Of a stretch of 25,431 bases of DNA, positions 8,012 through 15,217 are shown piece after piece; positions within the stretch are counted from its first letter, which is position 1, and each line of letters starts with the position of its first letter. The stretch comes from SIG578 sp045543635. GTDB lineage: Bacteria; Bacillota; Clostridia; Oscillospirales; Ruminococcaceae. A program made the position numbers and the translations under genes. The DNA is taken from assembly GCA_045543635.1 (NCBI GenBank), contig JAZQMT010000007.1, positions 1 to 25,431 of the forward strand, in the 5' to 3' direction. The notes below the pieces were generated by a model. It did no database searches and had not been told where the DNA came from. It saw nothing but the letters and a program-made list of their open reading frames with translations.

Positions 8012-9115
8012 ATGAGAAGCCTTATAGATATTGTTGATTTCTCGGTAGAAGAGCTTCGCGAGCTTATGGATACCGCTTGTGATATTAGCGAGCATCCTGA
8101 AAAATATGCTGAGAGCTGTAAAGGTAAAAAACTTGCTACCCTGTTTTTTGAGCCTTCAACCCGTACAAGACTCAGTTTTGAAGCGGCAATGCAGGAGCTT
8201 GGCGGTAGCGTTATTGGGTTTTCCGATGCAGGCAGCAGCTCGGCTTCAAAAGGCGAGAGCATGGCGGATACTGCAAAGGTTTTAAGCTGTTATGCAGATA
8301 TTATGACCATTCGCCACCCGAAAGAGGGAGCACCTTATGTTGCAGCTAAAAATGCTACTATTCCTGTAATAAATGCAGGAGACGGGGGACACTGTCACCC
8401 CACACAAACCCTTGCCGATCTCTTAACCATCTATCGCGAAAAAGGTGGAATTGAGGGAATAACGGTTGGCTTTTGCGGTGACCTTAAATACGGCAGAACA
8501 GTCCATTCGCTTATTGCAGCTCTTTCCCGTTATCCTAATATTAAAATTGTTCTTATCTCTCCCATGGAACTGCATATTCCCGACTATGTTAAAGAGGATG
8601 TTCTTAAAAAGAACAATATGCCCTTTCGGGAAACAACCTCGCTTGAGGATGCTCTTGCTGAGCTTGATGTTTTGTATATGACAAGAATTCAGCGGGAGCG
8701 ATTTGATAATCAAAAAACCTATGAGCGTTTAAAAGACAGTTATATTCTCACTGTTGATAAGCTTGAAAATGCTAAAAAAGATATGAGCATTCTTCATCCG
8801 CTGCCGAGAGTAAACGAAATAAGTGTCAAGGTTGATGATGACCCGCGAGCCTGCTATTTCAGACAGGTGCTTAACGGCAAGCTAATGCGTATGGCACTCA
8901 TTTTAAAGCTGCTTGATGAGGCAAATAAGCCGCAAGAGCACATCGAGCAAGCGGATAATGAGCTTCTTATAAATAAAATTCAATGTACCAATCCCAGATG
9001 CATCAGCTCTGTTGAACAGGAGCTTGATAGTATATTTAAACTCACAGATGAAAACTCCGGCGTTTACAGATGTATTTATTGTGAATGTCAGGCAATCGTA
9101 AAGGAGAATGAATAA
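8012..9115 (+). CDS. pyrB: Aspartate carbamoyltransferase with a PyrI-like zinc module
   Basis: It condenses carbamoyl phosphate and aspartate, the first committed pyrimidine step. The catalytic core (about 1-305) shows STRTR (49-53), SSASKGE (76-82), HPTQTLADL (129-137) and HPLPRV (262-267). Ordinary PyrB ends here at about 305 residues, but this protein runs to 367. The extra tail holds C325, C330, C354 and C357, with spacing 5, 24 and 3, the same as C109, C114, C138 and C141 of E. coli PyrI, and even similar local text (CTNPRCIS against CPNSNCIS; CIYC against CKYC). The PyrI nucleotide-binding domain is absent. Its start has only a weak GAAAGGGA site. It overlaps guaB by one base. Confidence 0.95.
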   Translation: MRSLIDIVDFSVEELRELMDTACDISEHPEKYAESCKGKKLATLFFEPSTRTRLSFEAAMQELGGSVIGFSDAGSSSASKGESMADTAKVLSCYADIMTIRHPKEGAPYVAAKNATIPVINAGDGGHCHPTQTLADLLTIYREKGGIEGITVGFCGDLKYGRTVHSLIAALSRYPNIKIVLISPMELHIPDYVKEDVLKKNNMPFRETTSLEDALAELDVLYMTRIQRERFDNQKTYERLKDSYILTVDKLENAKKDMSILHPLPRVNEISVKVDDDPRACYFRQVLNGKLMRMALILKLLDEANKPQEHIEQADNELLINKIQCTNPRCISSVEQELDSIFKLTDENSGVYRCIYCECQAIVKENE

Positions 9116-10620
9116 TGGCTATCTTTATTAATGAGCCCTCACACACTTTTCATGAGTATCTTTTAATCCCCGGTTACTCCTCGGAACAGTGTGTTCCTGC
9201 AAATGTCAGCCTTAAAACCCCTCTTGTTCGTTATAGACGTGGAGAGGAACCCGCTATTAAAATGAATATACCTCTCGTTTCCGCTATCATGCAGTCCGTG
9301 TCTGATGATCGCATGGCGGTTGCACTTGCCACCGAAGGCGGTGTTTCCTTTATCTATGGCTCTCAATCGATTGAGGATGAAGCCGCAATGGTAAAGCGTG
9401 CTAAAAGCTATAAAGCCGGATTTGTTAAGAGTGATTCAAACATCGGTCCTGATGCCACTATGGCAGATGTTGTTGCGTTGAAAGAGAAAACAGGACATTC
9501 TACCGTTGCTGTCACTTCAGATGGAACTGCAGAGGGTAAGCTTCTCGGCATCGTCACCGGCAGAGATTATCGTGTCAGCCGTATGGACCCTGAAACTAAG
9601 GTTAAAGAGTTTATGACCCCCTTTGAAAAGCTCATTTGGGCAAAAGAGGGAACAACCCTGAAAGAAGCAAATGATATTATTTGGGATAATAAATTAAACT
9701 CTCTGCCCATCATAGATGAAGAAGGAAAACTTTGTTATTTTGTTTTCCGTAAGGACTATGACACACATAAACAAAATCCCAATGAGCTTTTAGACAGCTC
9801 CAAGCGTTATGTTGTTGGAGCGGGTATCAACACCCGAGACTATGCACAGCGTGTTCCGGCGCTTATTGAGGCAGGCGCAGATGTTTTGTGTATTGACTCG
9901 TCGGAAGGTTTTTCTGAGTGGCAGAGACTCACTATCAACTGGATCCGCGAGAAATATGGTGAGAGCGTAAAGGTCGGTGCGGGTAATGTTGTTGATGCCG
10001 AAGGCTTCAGATTTCTTGCCGACTGTGGTGCTGATTTTATTAAGGTCGGTATTGGCGGCGGTTCTATCTGTATCACTCGAGAGACGAAGGGTATCGGTAG
10101 GGGACAGGCAACCGCACTTATCGAGGTCTGCAAAGCTCGTGATGAATATTTTGAGGAAACCGGAATTTATGTTCCTGTCTGCTCTGACGGCGGTATTGTT
10201 TATGACCATCATATGACGCTTGCACTTGCTATGGGTGCTGATTTCATCATGCTTGGACGCTATTTTGCCAGATTTGATGAAAGTCCGACAAACCGTGTTA
10301 ATATAGGCGGTACATATTATAAAGAGTATTGGGGTGAAGGCTCCAACCGCGCCCGTAACTGGCAGAGATATGATCTCGGCGGCGACAAGAAACTTTCTTT
10401 TGAAGAAGGGGTCGATTCTTATGTTCCTTATGCCGGCAAACTTAAGGATAATGTTGCCCTCTCACTTAGCAAGGTGAAATCTACCATGTGCAACTGCGGA
10501 GCTCTTTCTATTCCCGAGCTTCAGCAAAAAGCAAAGCTTACCCTTGTATCTGCAACCAGCATTGTTGAGGGTGGAGCTCACGATGTTATTCAGAAAGAAA
10601 AAACGACTTCTATGAAGTAA
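9115..10620 (+). CDS. guaB: IMP dehydrogenase, Tritrichomonas-like type
   Basis: It oxidises IMP to XMP with NAD+, the rate-limiting step to GMP. The barrel holds the catalytic loop GIGGGSICITR (C319), the IMP-phosphate motif CSDGG (356-360), and the mobile flap Arg-Tyr in NWQRYDLGG (R418, Y419). A pair of CBS domains is inserted at about 100-225. As I remember the T. foetus enzyme, these residues carry the same numbers there, and long stretches match, including SICITRE with Ile after Ser-Ile-Cys where most bacteria have Thr. ATG is formed by TAATG overlapping the pyrB stop, with AAGGAG upstream. Placement of guaB as the last gene of a pyrimidine operon is unusual. No convincing terminator follows it. 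Confidence 0.96.
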   Translation: MAIFINEPSHTFHEYLLIPGYSSEQCVPANVSLKTPLVRYRRGEEPAIKMNIPLVSAIMQSVSDDRMAVALATEGGVSFIYGSQSIEDEAAMVKRAKSYKAGFVKSDSNIGPDATMADVVALKEKTGHSTVAVTSDGTAEGKLLGIVTGRDYRVSRMDPETKVKEFMTPFEKLIWAKEGTTLKEANDIIWDNKLNSLPIIDEEGKLCYFVFRKDYDTHKQNPNELLDSSKRYVVGAGINTRDYAQRVPALIEAGADVLCIDSSEGFSEWQRLTINWIREKYGESVKVGAGNVVDAEGFRFLADCGADFIKVGIGGGSICITRETKGIGRGQATALIEVCKARDEYFEETGIYVPVCSDGGIVYDHHMTLALAMGADFIMLGRYFARFDESPTNRVNIGGTYYKEYWGEGSNRARNWQRYDLGGDKKLSFEEGVDSYVPYAGKLKDNVALSLSKVKSTMCNCGALSIPELQQKAKLTLVSATSIVEGGAHDVIQKEKTTSMK

Positions 10621-10649
10621 TTTTTAAGGAAAAATCCATTTTCTGTGCC

Positions 10650-10678
10650 TTGACACAAATTTAGCAATATGGTATAAT
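10650..10678 (+). promoter_or_regulatory. Sigma-A promoter of the pur operon
   Basis: TTGACA (10650-10655), a 17-base spacer and TATAAT (10673-10678) form a perfect consensus promoter 30 bases after the guaB stop. Transcription should start near 10685, about 15 bases before the riboswitch begins. Confidence 0.9.
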
Positions 10679-10699
10679 TTATTGCGTGATTTGAATATC

Positions 10700-10784
10700 A
10701 TTTTCTGCGACTGACGGAAGAAAGTGGAGCACCACTGAGGAGCAGAGAATGAGGGATTTTCCCATTTTGGCCGACCGTCTGGGC
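10700..10784 (+). promoter_or_regulatory. ZTP riboswitch (pfl motif)
   Basis: The fold matches the ZTP/ZMP-sensing pfl RNA. P1 pairs 10700-10708 with 10742-10750. The conserved junction GACTGACGG is at 10709-10717, P2 is AGTGG-AGCA-CCACT (10723-10736), then GAGGAGC. After a variable linker hairpin comes the P3 element CCGTCTGGGC (10775-10784), which in most examples reads CCGCCTGGGC. The pseudoknot GACGG (10713-10717) with CCGTC (10775-10779) replaces the usual GGCGG/CCGCC by a compensated pair change. ZTP and ZMP build up when 10-formyl-tetrahydrofolate is short. In the known class, ligand binding turns expression on. Confidence 0.92.
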
Positions 10785-10831
10785 ACAGTTAACTTTTTTA
10801 TAGGAAGTTAAGTGTGCCCTTTGCTGTTTTT
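10781..10831 (+). terminator. Riboswitch-controlled intrinsic terminator
   Basis: GGGCACAGTTAACTT (10781-10795) pairs with 10805-10819 with a single mismatch, followed by a T-rich run (10820-10831). The 5' arm begins with the GGGC that the riboswitch needs for P3, so ligand-bound aptamer and terminator exclude each other. This gives an antitermination switch ahead of purE. Confidence 0.9.
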
Positions 10832-10844
10832 AGGAGGTAAAATC

Positions 10845-11333
10845 ATGAAAAAAGTCGGTATTGTCATGGGGAGCGATAGTGATCTTCCCATTATAAAAAA
10901 AGCAACTGATATGTTAAAGGAACTTGAGATTCCTTTCGAGGTGCATATCTATTCTGCGCATAGAACTCCAGTAGAGGCTCGCGATTTTGCACTCTATGCC
11001 CGAGAAAAAGGCTTTGGAGTTTTAATTGCTGCTGCAGGTATGGCAGCTCACCTTGCAGGTGCGATTGCCGCTAATACAACCTTGCCCGTTATCGGAATTC
11101 CCTGTAAATCTTCTAATCTTGACGGTATGGACGCTCTGCTTTCCACCGTTCAGATGCCTTCGGGCATCCCTGTTGCAACCGTTGCGATAAACGGCGGCGC
11201 AAATGCAGCCCTGCTTGCAGCGCAGATGTTAGCTATCGAGGATAAAGAGCTCGCTGCAAAGCTGGATCAAAAGAGAAGAGACGCTGCTGCGGTAGTTCTT
11301 AAAAAAGATGCCGAAGTCATGAACAATCTTTAA
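10845..11333 (+). CDS. purE: N5-carboxyaminoimidazole ribonucleotide mutase (AIR carboxylase catalytic subunit)
   Basis: It forms CAIR, either by moving the carboxylate of N5-CAIR (class I) or directly from AIR and CO2 (class II). The 162-residue protein shows GSDSD (9-13), the catalytic histidine in SAHRTP (H39), GMAAHLAG and MPSGIPVATVAI, which together look like class I. No purK is nearby, so N5-CAIR would have to come from a distant purK or form without an enzyme. I chose the ATG at 10845 because AGGAGG (10832-10837) is seven bases upstream; a longer frame from 10812 would start inside the terminator stem. It is the first gene after the ZTP switch. Confidence 0.95.
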   Translation: MKKVGIVMGSDSDLPIIKKATDMLKELEIPFEVHIYSAHRTPVEARDFALYAREKGFGVLIAAAGMAAHLAGAIAANTTLPVIGIPCKSSNLDGMDALLSTVQMPSGIPVATVAINGGANAALLAAQMLAIEDKELAAKLDQKRRDAAAVVLKKDAEVMNNL

Positions 11334-11372
11334 TTTGTTGTAAAAAAATTATCATATAAGGAGCAAAAAATT

Positions 11373-12059
11373 ATGGAAAAGAAACTCGTTTACACAGGAA
11401 AAACCAAAGATGTTTTCGCACTCCAAAATGGAAACTATCTGCTCAAATTTAAAGATGACTGCACCGGTAAAGATGGTGTTTTTGATCCCGGCGAGAATTC
11501 TGTCGGACTTACTATCGATGGTGTCGGTGATGTCAATCTCCGTATGTCTGTTTACTTTTTTGAAAAGGTTAATGCCGCCGGTATTAAAACCCACTATGTA
11601 AGCGCTGACCTTGAAAATACAACCATGGAAGTTCTTCCTGCAAAAGTATTCGGTAAGGGTCTTGAGGTTATCTCCCGCCATAAAGCTGTCGGAAGCTTCC
11701 TGCGCCGTTATAGTGATTATATCGAGGAGGGGGCAGACCTTCCTGCATATGTTGAAATGACCTTTAAAAACGATGAAAAGGGCGATCCTCTTGTCACTAA
11801 AGATGGACTTGTTGTTCTCGGCGTTATGACTGATGAGCAGTATGAGGATATGAAGATTATGACCCAGAAGATTACCCAAATTGTTGCCGATGATCTTAAG
11901 GAAAAAGGTCTTGTTCTTTATGATATTAAGTTTGAGTTCGGCTACGATGCAGACGGAAAGGTTATGCTCATTGATGAGATTGCCTCCGGTAATATGCGTG
12001 TTTATAAAGATGGCGAATACATCGATCCGATGACGCTTTCCAAGCTTTTCTTTGCTTGA
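11373..12059 (+). CDS. purC: SAICAR synthetase (divergent)
   Basis: It couples CAIR to aspartate with ATP. The 228-residue protein is of normal length and keeps YTGKTKDVF (7-15), FKDDCTGKDG (26-35), the LYDIKFEFG signature (182-190) and MLIDEI (198-203). Two usual motifs are changed: the IPLEVVVRN...GS region reads GKGLEVISRHKAVGS (94-108), and the SPDT/S-x-R metal and substrate loop after DEI reads ASGNMR (204-209). It therefore belongs to a divergent branch, although the operon position supports the standard role. AAGGAG (11359-11364) lies eight bases before the ATG. Confidence 0.9.
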   Translation: MEKKLVYTGKTKDVFALQNGNYLLKFKDDCTGKDGVFDPGENSVGLTIDGVGDVNLRMSVYFFEKVNAAGIKTHYVSADLENTTMEVLPAKVFGKGLEVISRHKAVGSFLRRYSDYIEEGADLPAYVEMTFKNDEKGDPLVTKDGLVVLGVMTDEQYEDMKIMTQKITQIVADDLKEKGLVLYDIKFEFGYDADGKVMLIDEIASGNMRVYKDGEYIDPMTLSKLFFA

Positions 12060-12093
12060 TCTTTTCTGAAATAGATTAAGGAGGAAATAATTC

Positions 12094-13518
12094 TTGGGCG
12101 GTTTTTTTGGAATTGCTTCGAAAGAGGATTGTATGATGGATGTGTTTTTCGGGGTGGACTATCACTCCCATCTCGGAACACGCCGCGCAGGACTTGCGGC
12201 TTTTGATAAAGAGATAGGGCTGCAGCGCAAGATCCATAATATTGAGAATTCTCCTTTTCGAACAAAATTCGAACATATTTTTGATGAAATGCAGGGAACA
12301 TCGGTCATCGGCTGTATCAGTGATAGTGACCCTCAGCCCTTGCTTATTCGCTCCCATCACGGCACCTATGCCATTTGCATGGTTGGACTAATTAATAATG
12401 CCGAGGAGCTTATTGATAAATATCTTTCTTCCACAGGTGATCATTTTGATGCCATGACAGGCGGCAAGGTAAACTCGGTAGAGCTTCTTTCTGCACTTAT
12501 AAATCAGAAAAAGGACTTTGTTGAGGGAATAAAATTTGCTCAAGAGGTTATAGACGGAACGGCATCTATTCTGATTTTAAGGGAAAACGGCTCTCTTATC
12601 GCCGCGCGTGACCGTGTGGGCAGATTACCTGTCCATATCGGAAAGTCCGAAAACGGTTATTGTGTTTCTTTTGAAACCTTTGCGTACTTAAAGCTTGGTT
12701 TTGAGGACTTTGCAGAGCTTGGTCCCGCAGAGATAGTGGAAATTACAGCTGAGGGGATGACGCAGCTTTCTCCTCCCGGCGAGGAAATGAAAATTTGTGC
12801 TTTCCTTTGGAGCTATTATGGCTATCCCACTTCGAGCTATGAGGGTATCAATGTTGAAGCTATGCGCTATCGTAACGGTGCGATTCTAGCTGAAAATGAT
12901 ATTGATAATAACTTTGCAGATGATGTAGATTATGTCGGTGGTGTGCCTGATTCAGGAACTCCGCATGCAATAGGCTATGCCAATAAAAGTGGTGTACCCT
13001 TTGCAAGAGCTTTTATTAAATACACTCCGACATGGGCACGCAGCTTTACACCGCCCCGACAGGAAGATAGAAAGAAAATCGCTAAAATGAAACAGATTCC
13101 CGTACATGAGCTGATACAGGGAAAAAGCCTTTTATTTGTCGATGATTCTATCGTCCGCGGTACACAGCTTAAAGAAACTGTTGACTTCCTGTATGAAAAC
13201 GGTGCAAAGGCGGTTCATATGCGTTCTGCCTGCCCACCCATCATGTACGGTTGTAAATTTTTAAACTTCTCCAGAGCTACTGACGATATGGAGCTTATTG
13301 CTCGTAGAGTTATTATGGAGCTCGAAGGGGAAGAGGGCTTTAAATATATTGATGAATACAGCGATTCAAATACTGAACGCGGAAAAAACCTCCGCAAAGC
13401 AATTTGTGAAAAACTTCATTTTGCATCACTGGAGTTTCAGTCTTTAGAAGGTGTTATCAAGGCAATCGGTCTCGAGCCCTGTAAGCTTTGCACCTACTGC
13501 TGGAACGGAAAGGAATAA
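12094..13518 (+). CDS. purF: PurF-like amidophosphoribosyltransferase lacking the glutaminase nucleophile
   Basis: PurF normally makes phosphoribosylamine from PRPP and glutamine. Start is TTG at 12094: AAGGAGGA (12078-12085) is eight bases upstream, and an in-frame TAA at 12088-12090 rules out an earlier start. The protein opens MGGFFGIASKEDC, aligned with CGVFGI of ordinary enzymes, so the N-terminal catalytic cysteine is glycine. RYST is replaced by SDSDP (76-80), NGNLTN by VGLINN (97-102), and HRGQ by HLGT (26-29). The phosphoribosyltransferase half is intact: PRPP loop FVDDSIVRGTQ (348-358) and ARSFTPP. C235, C387, C466 and C469 align with the four [4Fe-4S] ligands of B. subtilis PurF. 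Residue 13 is cysteine, but it is not N-terminal. It may be ammonia-dependent, or receive ammonia from a partner. It is 474 residues, between purC and purM. Confidence 0.88.
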   Translation: MGGFFGIASKEDCMMDVFFGVDYHSHLGTRRAGLAAFDKEIGLQRKIHNIENSPFRTKFEHIFDEMQGTSVIGCISDSDPQPLLIRSHHGTYAICMVGLINNAEELIDKYLSSTGDHFDAMTGGKVNSVELLSALINQKKDFVEGIKFAQEVIDGTASILILRENGSLIAARDRVGRLPVHIGKSENGYCVSFETFAYLKLGFEDFAELGPAEIVEITAEGMTQLSPPGEEMKICAFLWSYYGYPTSSYEGINVEAMRYRNGAILAENDIDNNFADDVDYVGGVPDSGTPHAIGYANKSGVPFARAFIKYTPTWARSFTPPRQEDRKKIAKMKQIPVHELIQGKSLLFVDDSIVRGTQLKETVDFLYENGAKAVHMRSACPPIMYGCKFLNFSRATDDMELIARRVIMELEGEEGFKYIDEYSDSNTERGKNLRKAICEKLHFASLEFQSLEGVIKAIGLEPCKLCTYCWNGKE

Positions 13519-13520
13519 TT

Positions 13521-14564
13521 ATGAATACACAATCAAGATCTGATAGCTATGCAGCTGCCGGCGTTGATATTACTGCCGGATATAAAGCAGTTGAACTTAT
13601 GAAACAGCATATTGCGAAAACTATGACAAGTGGGGTTTGCTCCGATGTCGGCGGTTTCGGCGGTCTGTTTGAACTCGATGTAACGGGTATGACACGCCCT
13701 GTTTTAGTCAGCGGAACAGATGGCGTCGGAACAAAATTAAAGCTTGCTTTTTTAATGGATAAGCACGATACCGTCGGTATTGACTGCGTTGCCATGTGTG
13801 TTAATGACATCGTTTGCAGTGGTGCAAAACCGCTCTTTTTCCTTGACTATATTGCTTGCGGAAAAAATGTTCCCGAGCGTATTGCAGATATAGTAAAGGG
13901 CGTTTGTGAGGGTTGTGTACAGTCAGGCGCTGCACTTATCGGCGGTGAAACCGCTGAAATGCCAGGCTTCTATCCTGTTAATGAATATGACCTTGCAGGT
14001 TATTGCACCGGTGTTGTCGATAAAGCAAAAATTATTGATAACAAAACGATGCGAGCAGGTGATGTGGTAATTGCTCTTGCCTCGAGTGGTGTTCACTCTA
14101 ATGGTTTTTCGCTTGTTCGCAAGGTGTTTGATGTTGAGAATAATGACATTACGAAACCTTTGACAGAACTTGGCGGTAAATCCATCGGCGAAACTCTGCT
14201 CACGCCTACCAAAATTTATGTAAAACCCGTCCTTGCGCTTTTAGAAAAGGTTAAGGTTAAGGGAATTTCACATATCACCGGCGGTGGTTTTTATGAGAAT
14301 ATTCCTCGCAGTATTCCCGATGGTCTCGGTGCAAAAATTCAAAAATCTGCTGTTAGAATTTTGCCGATTTTTGAGCTCATTGCAAAAACCGGAAATATCA
14401 GTGAGCGTGATATGTTCAACACCTTTAATATGGGTGTCGGTATGAGCATTGTTGTAGCAAAAGAGGAAGCAGAGCTTGCTCTTTCAATCCTTCGCGAAAA
14501 TGGAGAAGATGCTTATCTCATTGGAGAGATTATCACTTCCGATGATAAAATTATTATTGAGTAA
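13521..14564 (+). CDS. purM: Phosphoribosylformylglycinamidine cyclo-ligase (AIR synthetase)
   Basis: It closes the imidazole ring of FGAM with ATP to give AIR. The 347-residue protein has the PurM/ThiL fold markers: YAAAGVDI (10-17), SGTDGVGTKLK (64-74), GIDCVAMCVND (86-96), GGETAEMPGFY (141-151) and ITGGGFYENIPR. I chose the ATG at 13521 with GGAAAGGAA just upstream, rather than 13488, because the longer form would overlap the end of purF and add residues foreign to the family. The gap to purF is two bases, so the two are probably translationally coupled. Confidence 0.96.
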   Translation: MNTQSRSDSYAAAGVDITAGYKAVELMKQHIAKTMTSGVCSDVGGFGGLFELDVTGMTRPVLVSGTDGVGTKLKLAFLMDKHDTVGIDCVAMCVNDIVCSGAKPLFFLDYIACGKNVPERIADIVKGVCEGCVQSGAALIGGETAEMPGFYPVNEYDLAGYCTGVVDKAKIIDNKTMRAGDVVIALASSGVHSNGFSLVRKVFDVENNDITKPLTELGGKSIGETLLTPTKIYVKPVLALLEKVKVKGISHITGGGFYENIPRSIPDGLGAKIQKSAVRILPIFELIAKTGNISERDMFNTFNMGVGMSIVVAKEEAELALSILRENGEDAYLIGEIITSDDKIIIE

Positions 14565-14588
14565 TTGTCTTTAGGAAAGGAATAGAGT

Positions 14589-15203
14589 ATGAAGGAGCGC
14601 AAGGCAAGAATTGCCGTTCTCGTTTCAGGTGGCGGAACCAATTTGCAGGCATTGATTGATGCTCAGAATAAGGGTATTATTAACAGTGGTAAAATTGAGC
14701 TTGTATTGTCCAATAATCCCTCAGCTTTTGCACTTGAGCGTGCCAAAAGAGCAGGTATTGCATCGGCAGTCATTTGTAAAAAGCAGTGCAAAGATCAAAA
14801 TGAGTTTGAGGAAAAAATGAAAGCACTTCTTAAAGAATATAGGATCGATCTTATTATTCTTGCAGGCTTTATGGCGATTTTGAGCGAAAACTTCACAAGT
14901 GCTTATCCCAAACGAATTATTAATGTGCATCCTTCACTTATTCCGTCCTTCTGTGGTAAAGGCTTTTATGGATTGCATGTTCATGAAGCGGCGCTAAGCT
15001 TTGGTGTTAAGGTAACGGGTGCGACCGTTCATTTTGTTAATGAAATTCCGGATGGCGGCGAGATAATCCTGCAAAAAGCGGTAAATATTCGGGAAAATGA
15101 CACTCCCGAAACGCTGCAAAAAAGAGTAATGCGCCTCGCAGAATGGAAAATTTTGCCCGAGGCTGCAGAAAAGGTTTGTCAGCAAATTATATCAATGCAA
15201 TAA
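14589..15203 (+). CDS. purN: Phosphoribosylglycinamide formyltransferase, folate-dependent
   Basis: It moves a formyl group from 10-formyl-tetrahydrofolate to GAR. The 204-residue protein shows the GAR-binding loop SGGGTNLQ (13-20) and the catalytic trio N112 and H114 in INVHPSLIPSF and D155 in IPDGGEI. The folate-site text ILAGFMAIL (90-98) is canonical. AGGAAAGGAA precedes the ATG. This is one of two steps in the operon that use the folate product of Fhs. Confidence 0.96.
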   Translation: MKERKARIAVLVSGGGTNLQALIDAQNKGIINSGKIELVLSNNPSAFALERAKRAGIASAVICKKQCKDQNEFEEKMKALLKEYRIDLIILAGFMAILSENFTSAYPKRIINVHPSLIPSFCGKGFYGLHVHEAALSFGVKVTGATVHFVNEIPDGGEIILQKAVNIRENDTPETLQKRVMRLAEWKILPEAAEKVCQQIISMQ

Positions 15204-15217
15204 AAGGGGAGAATGTT

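Noticed and set aside
10812..10844. Longer purE starting at GTG 10812
   Set aside because: This start lies in the 3' arm of the riboswitch terminator, and AGGAGG is placed for ATG 10845.
12088..12096. A frameshift or wrong start as the reason for the missing PurF cysteine
   Set aside because: An in-frame TAA at 12088-12090 and a well-spaced AAGGAGGA leave TTG 12094 as the start. The frame is continuous for 474 residues, and several other glutamine-site residues are changed as well, so this is not one sequencing error.
15143..15217. Longer purO starting inside purN
   Set aside because: It would overlap purN by 61 bases, the added residues have no family match, and GGGGAGA fits ATG 15218. The same reasoning removes the 13488 start of purM.
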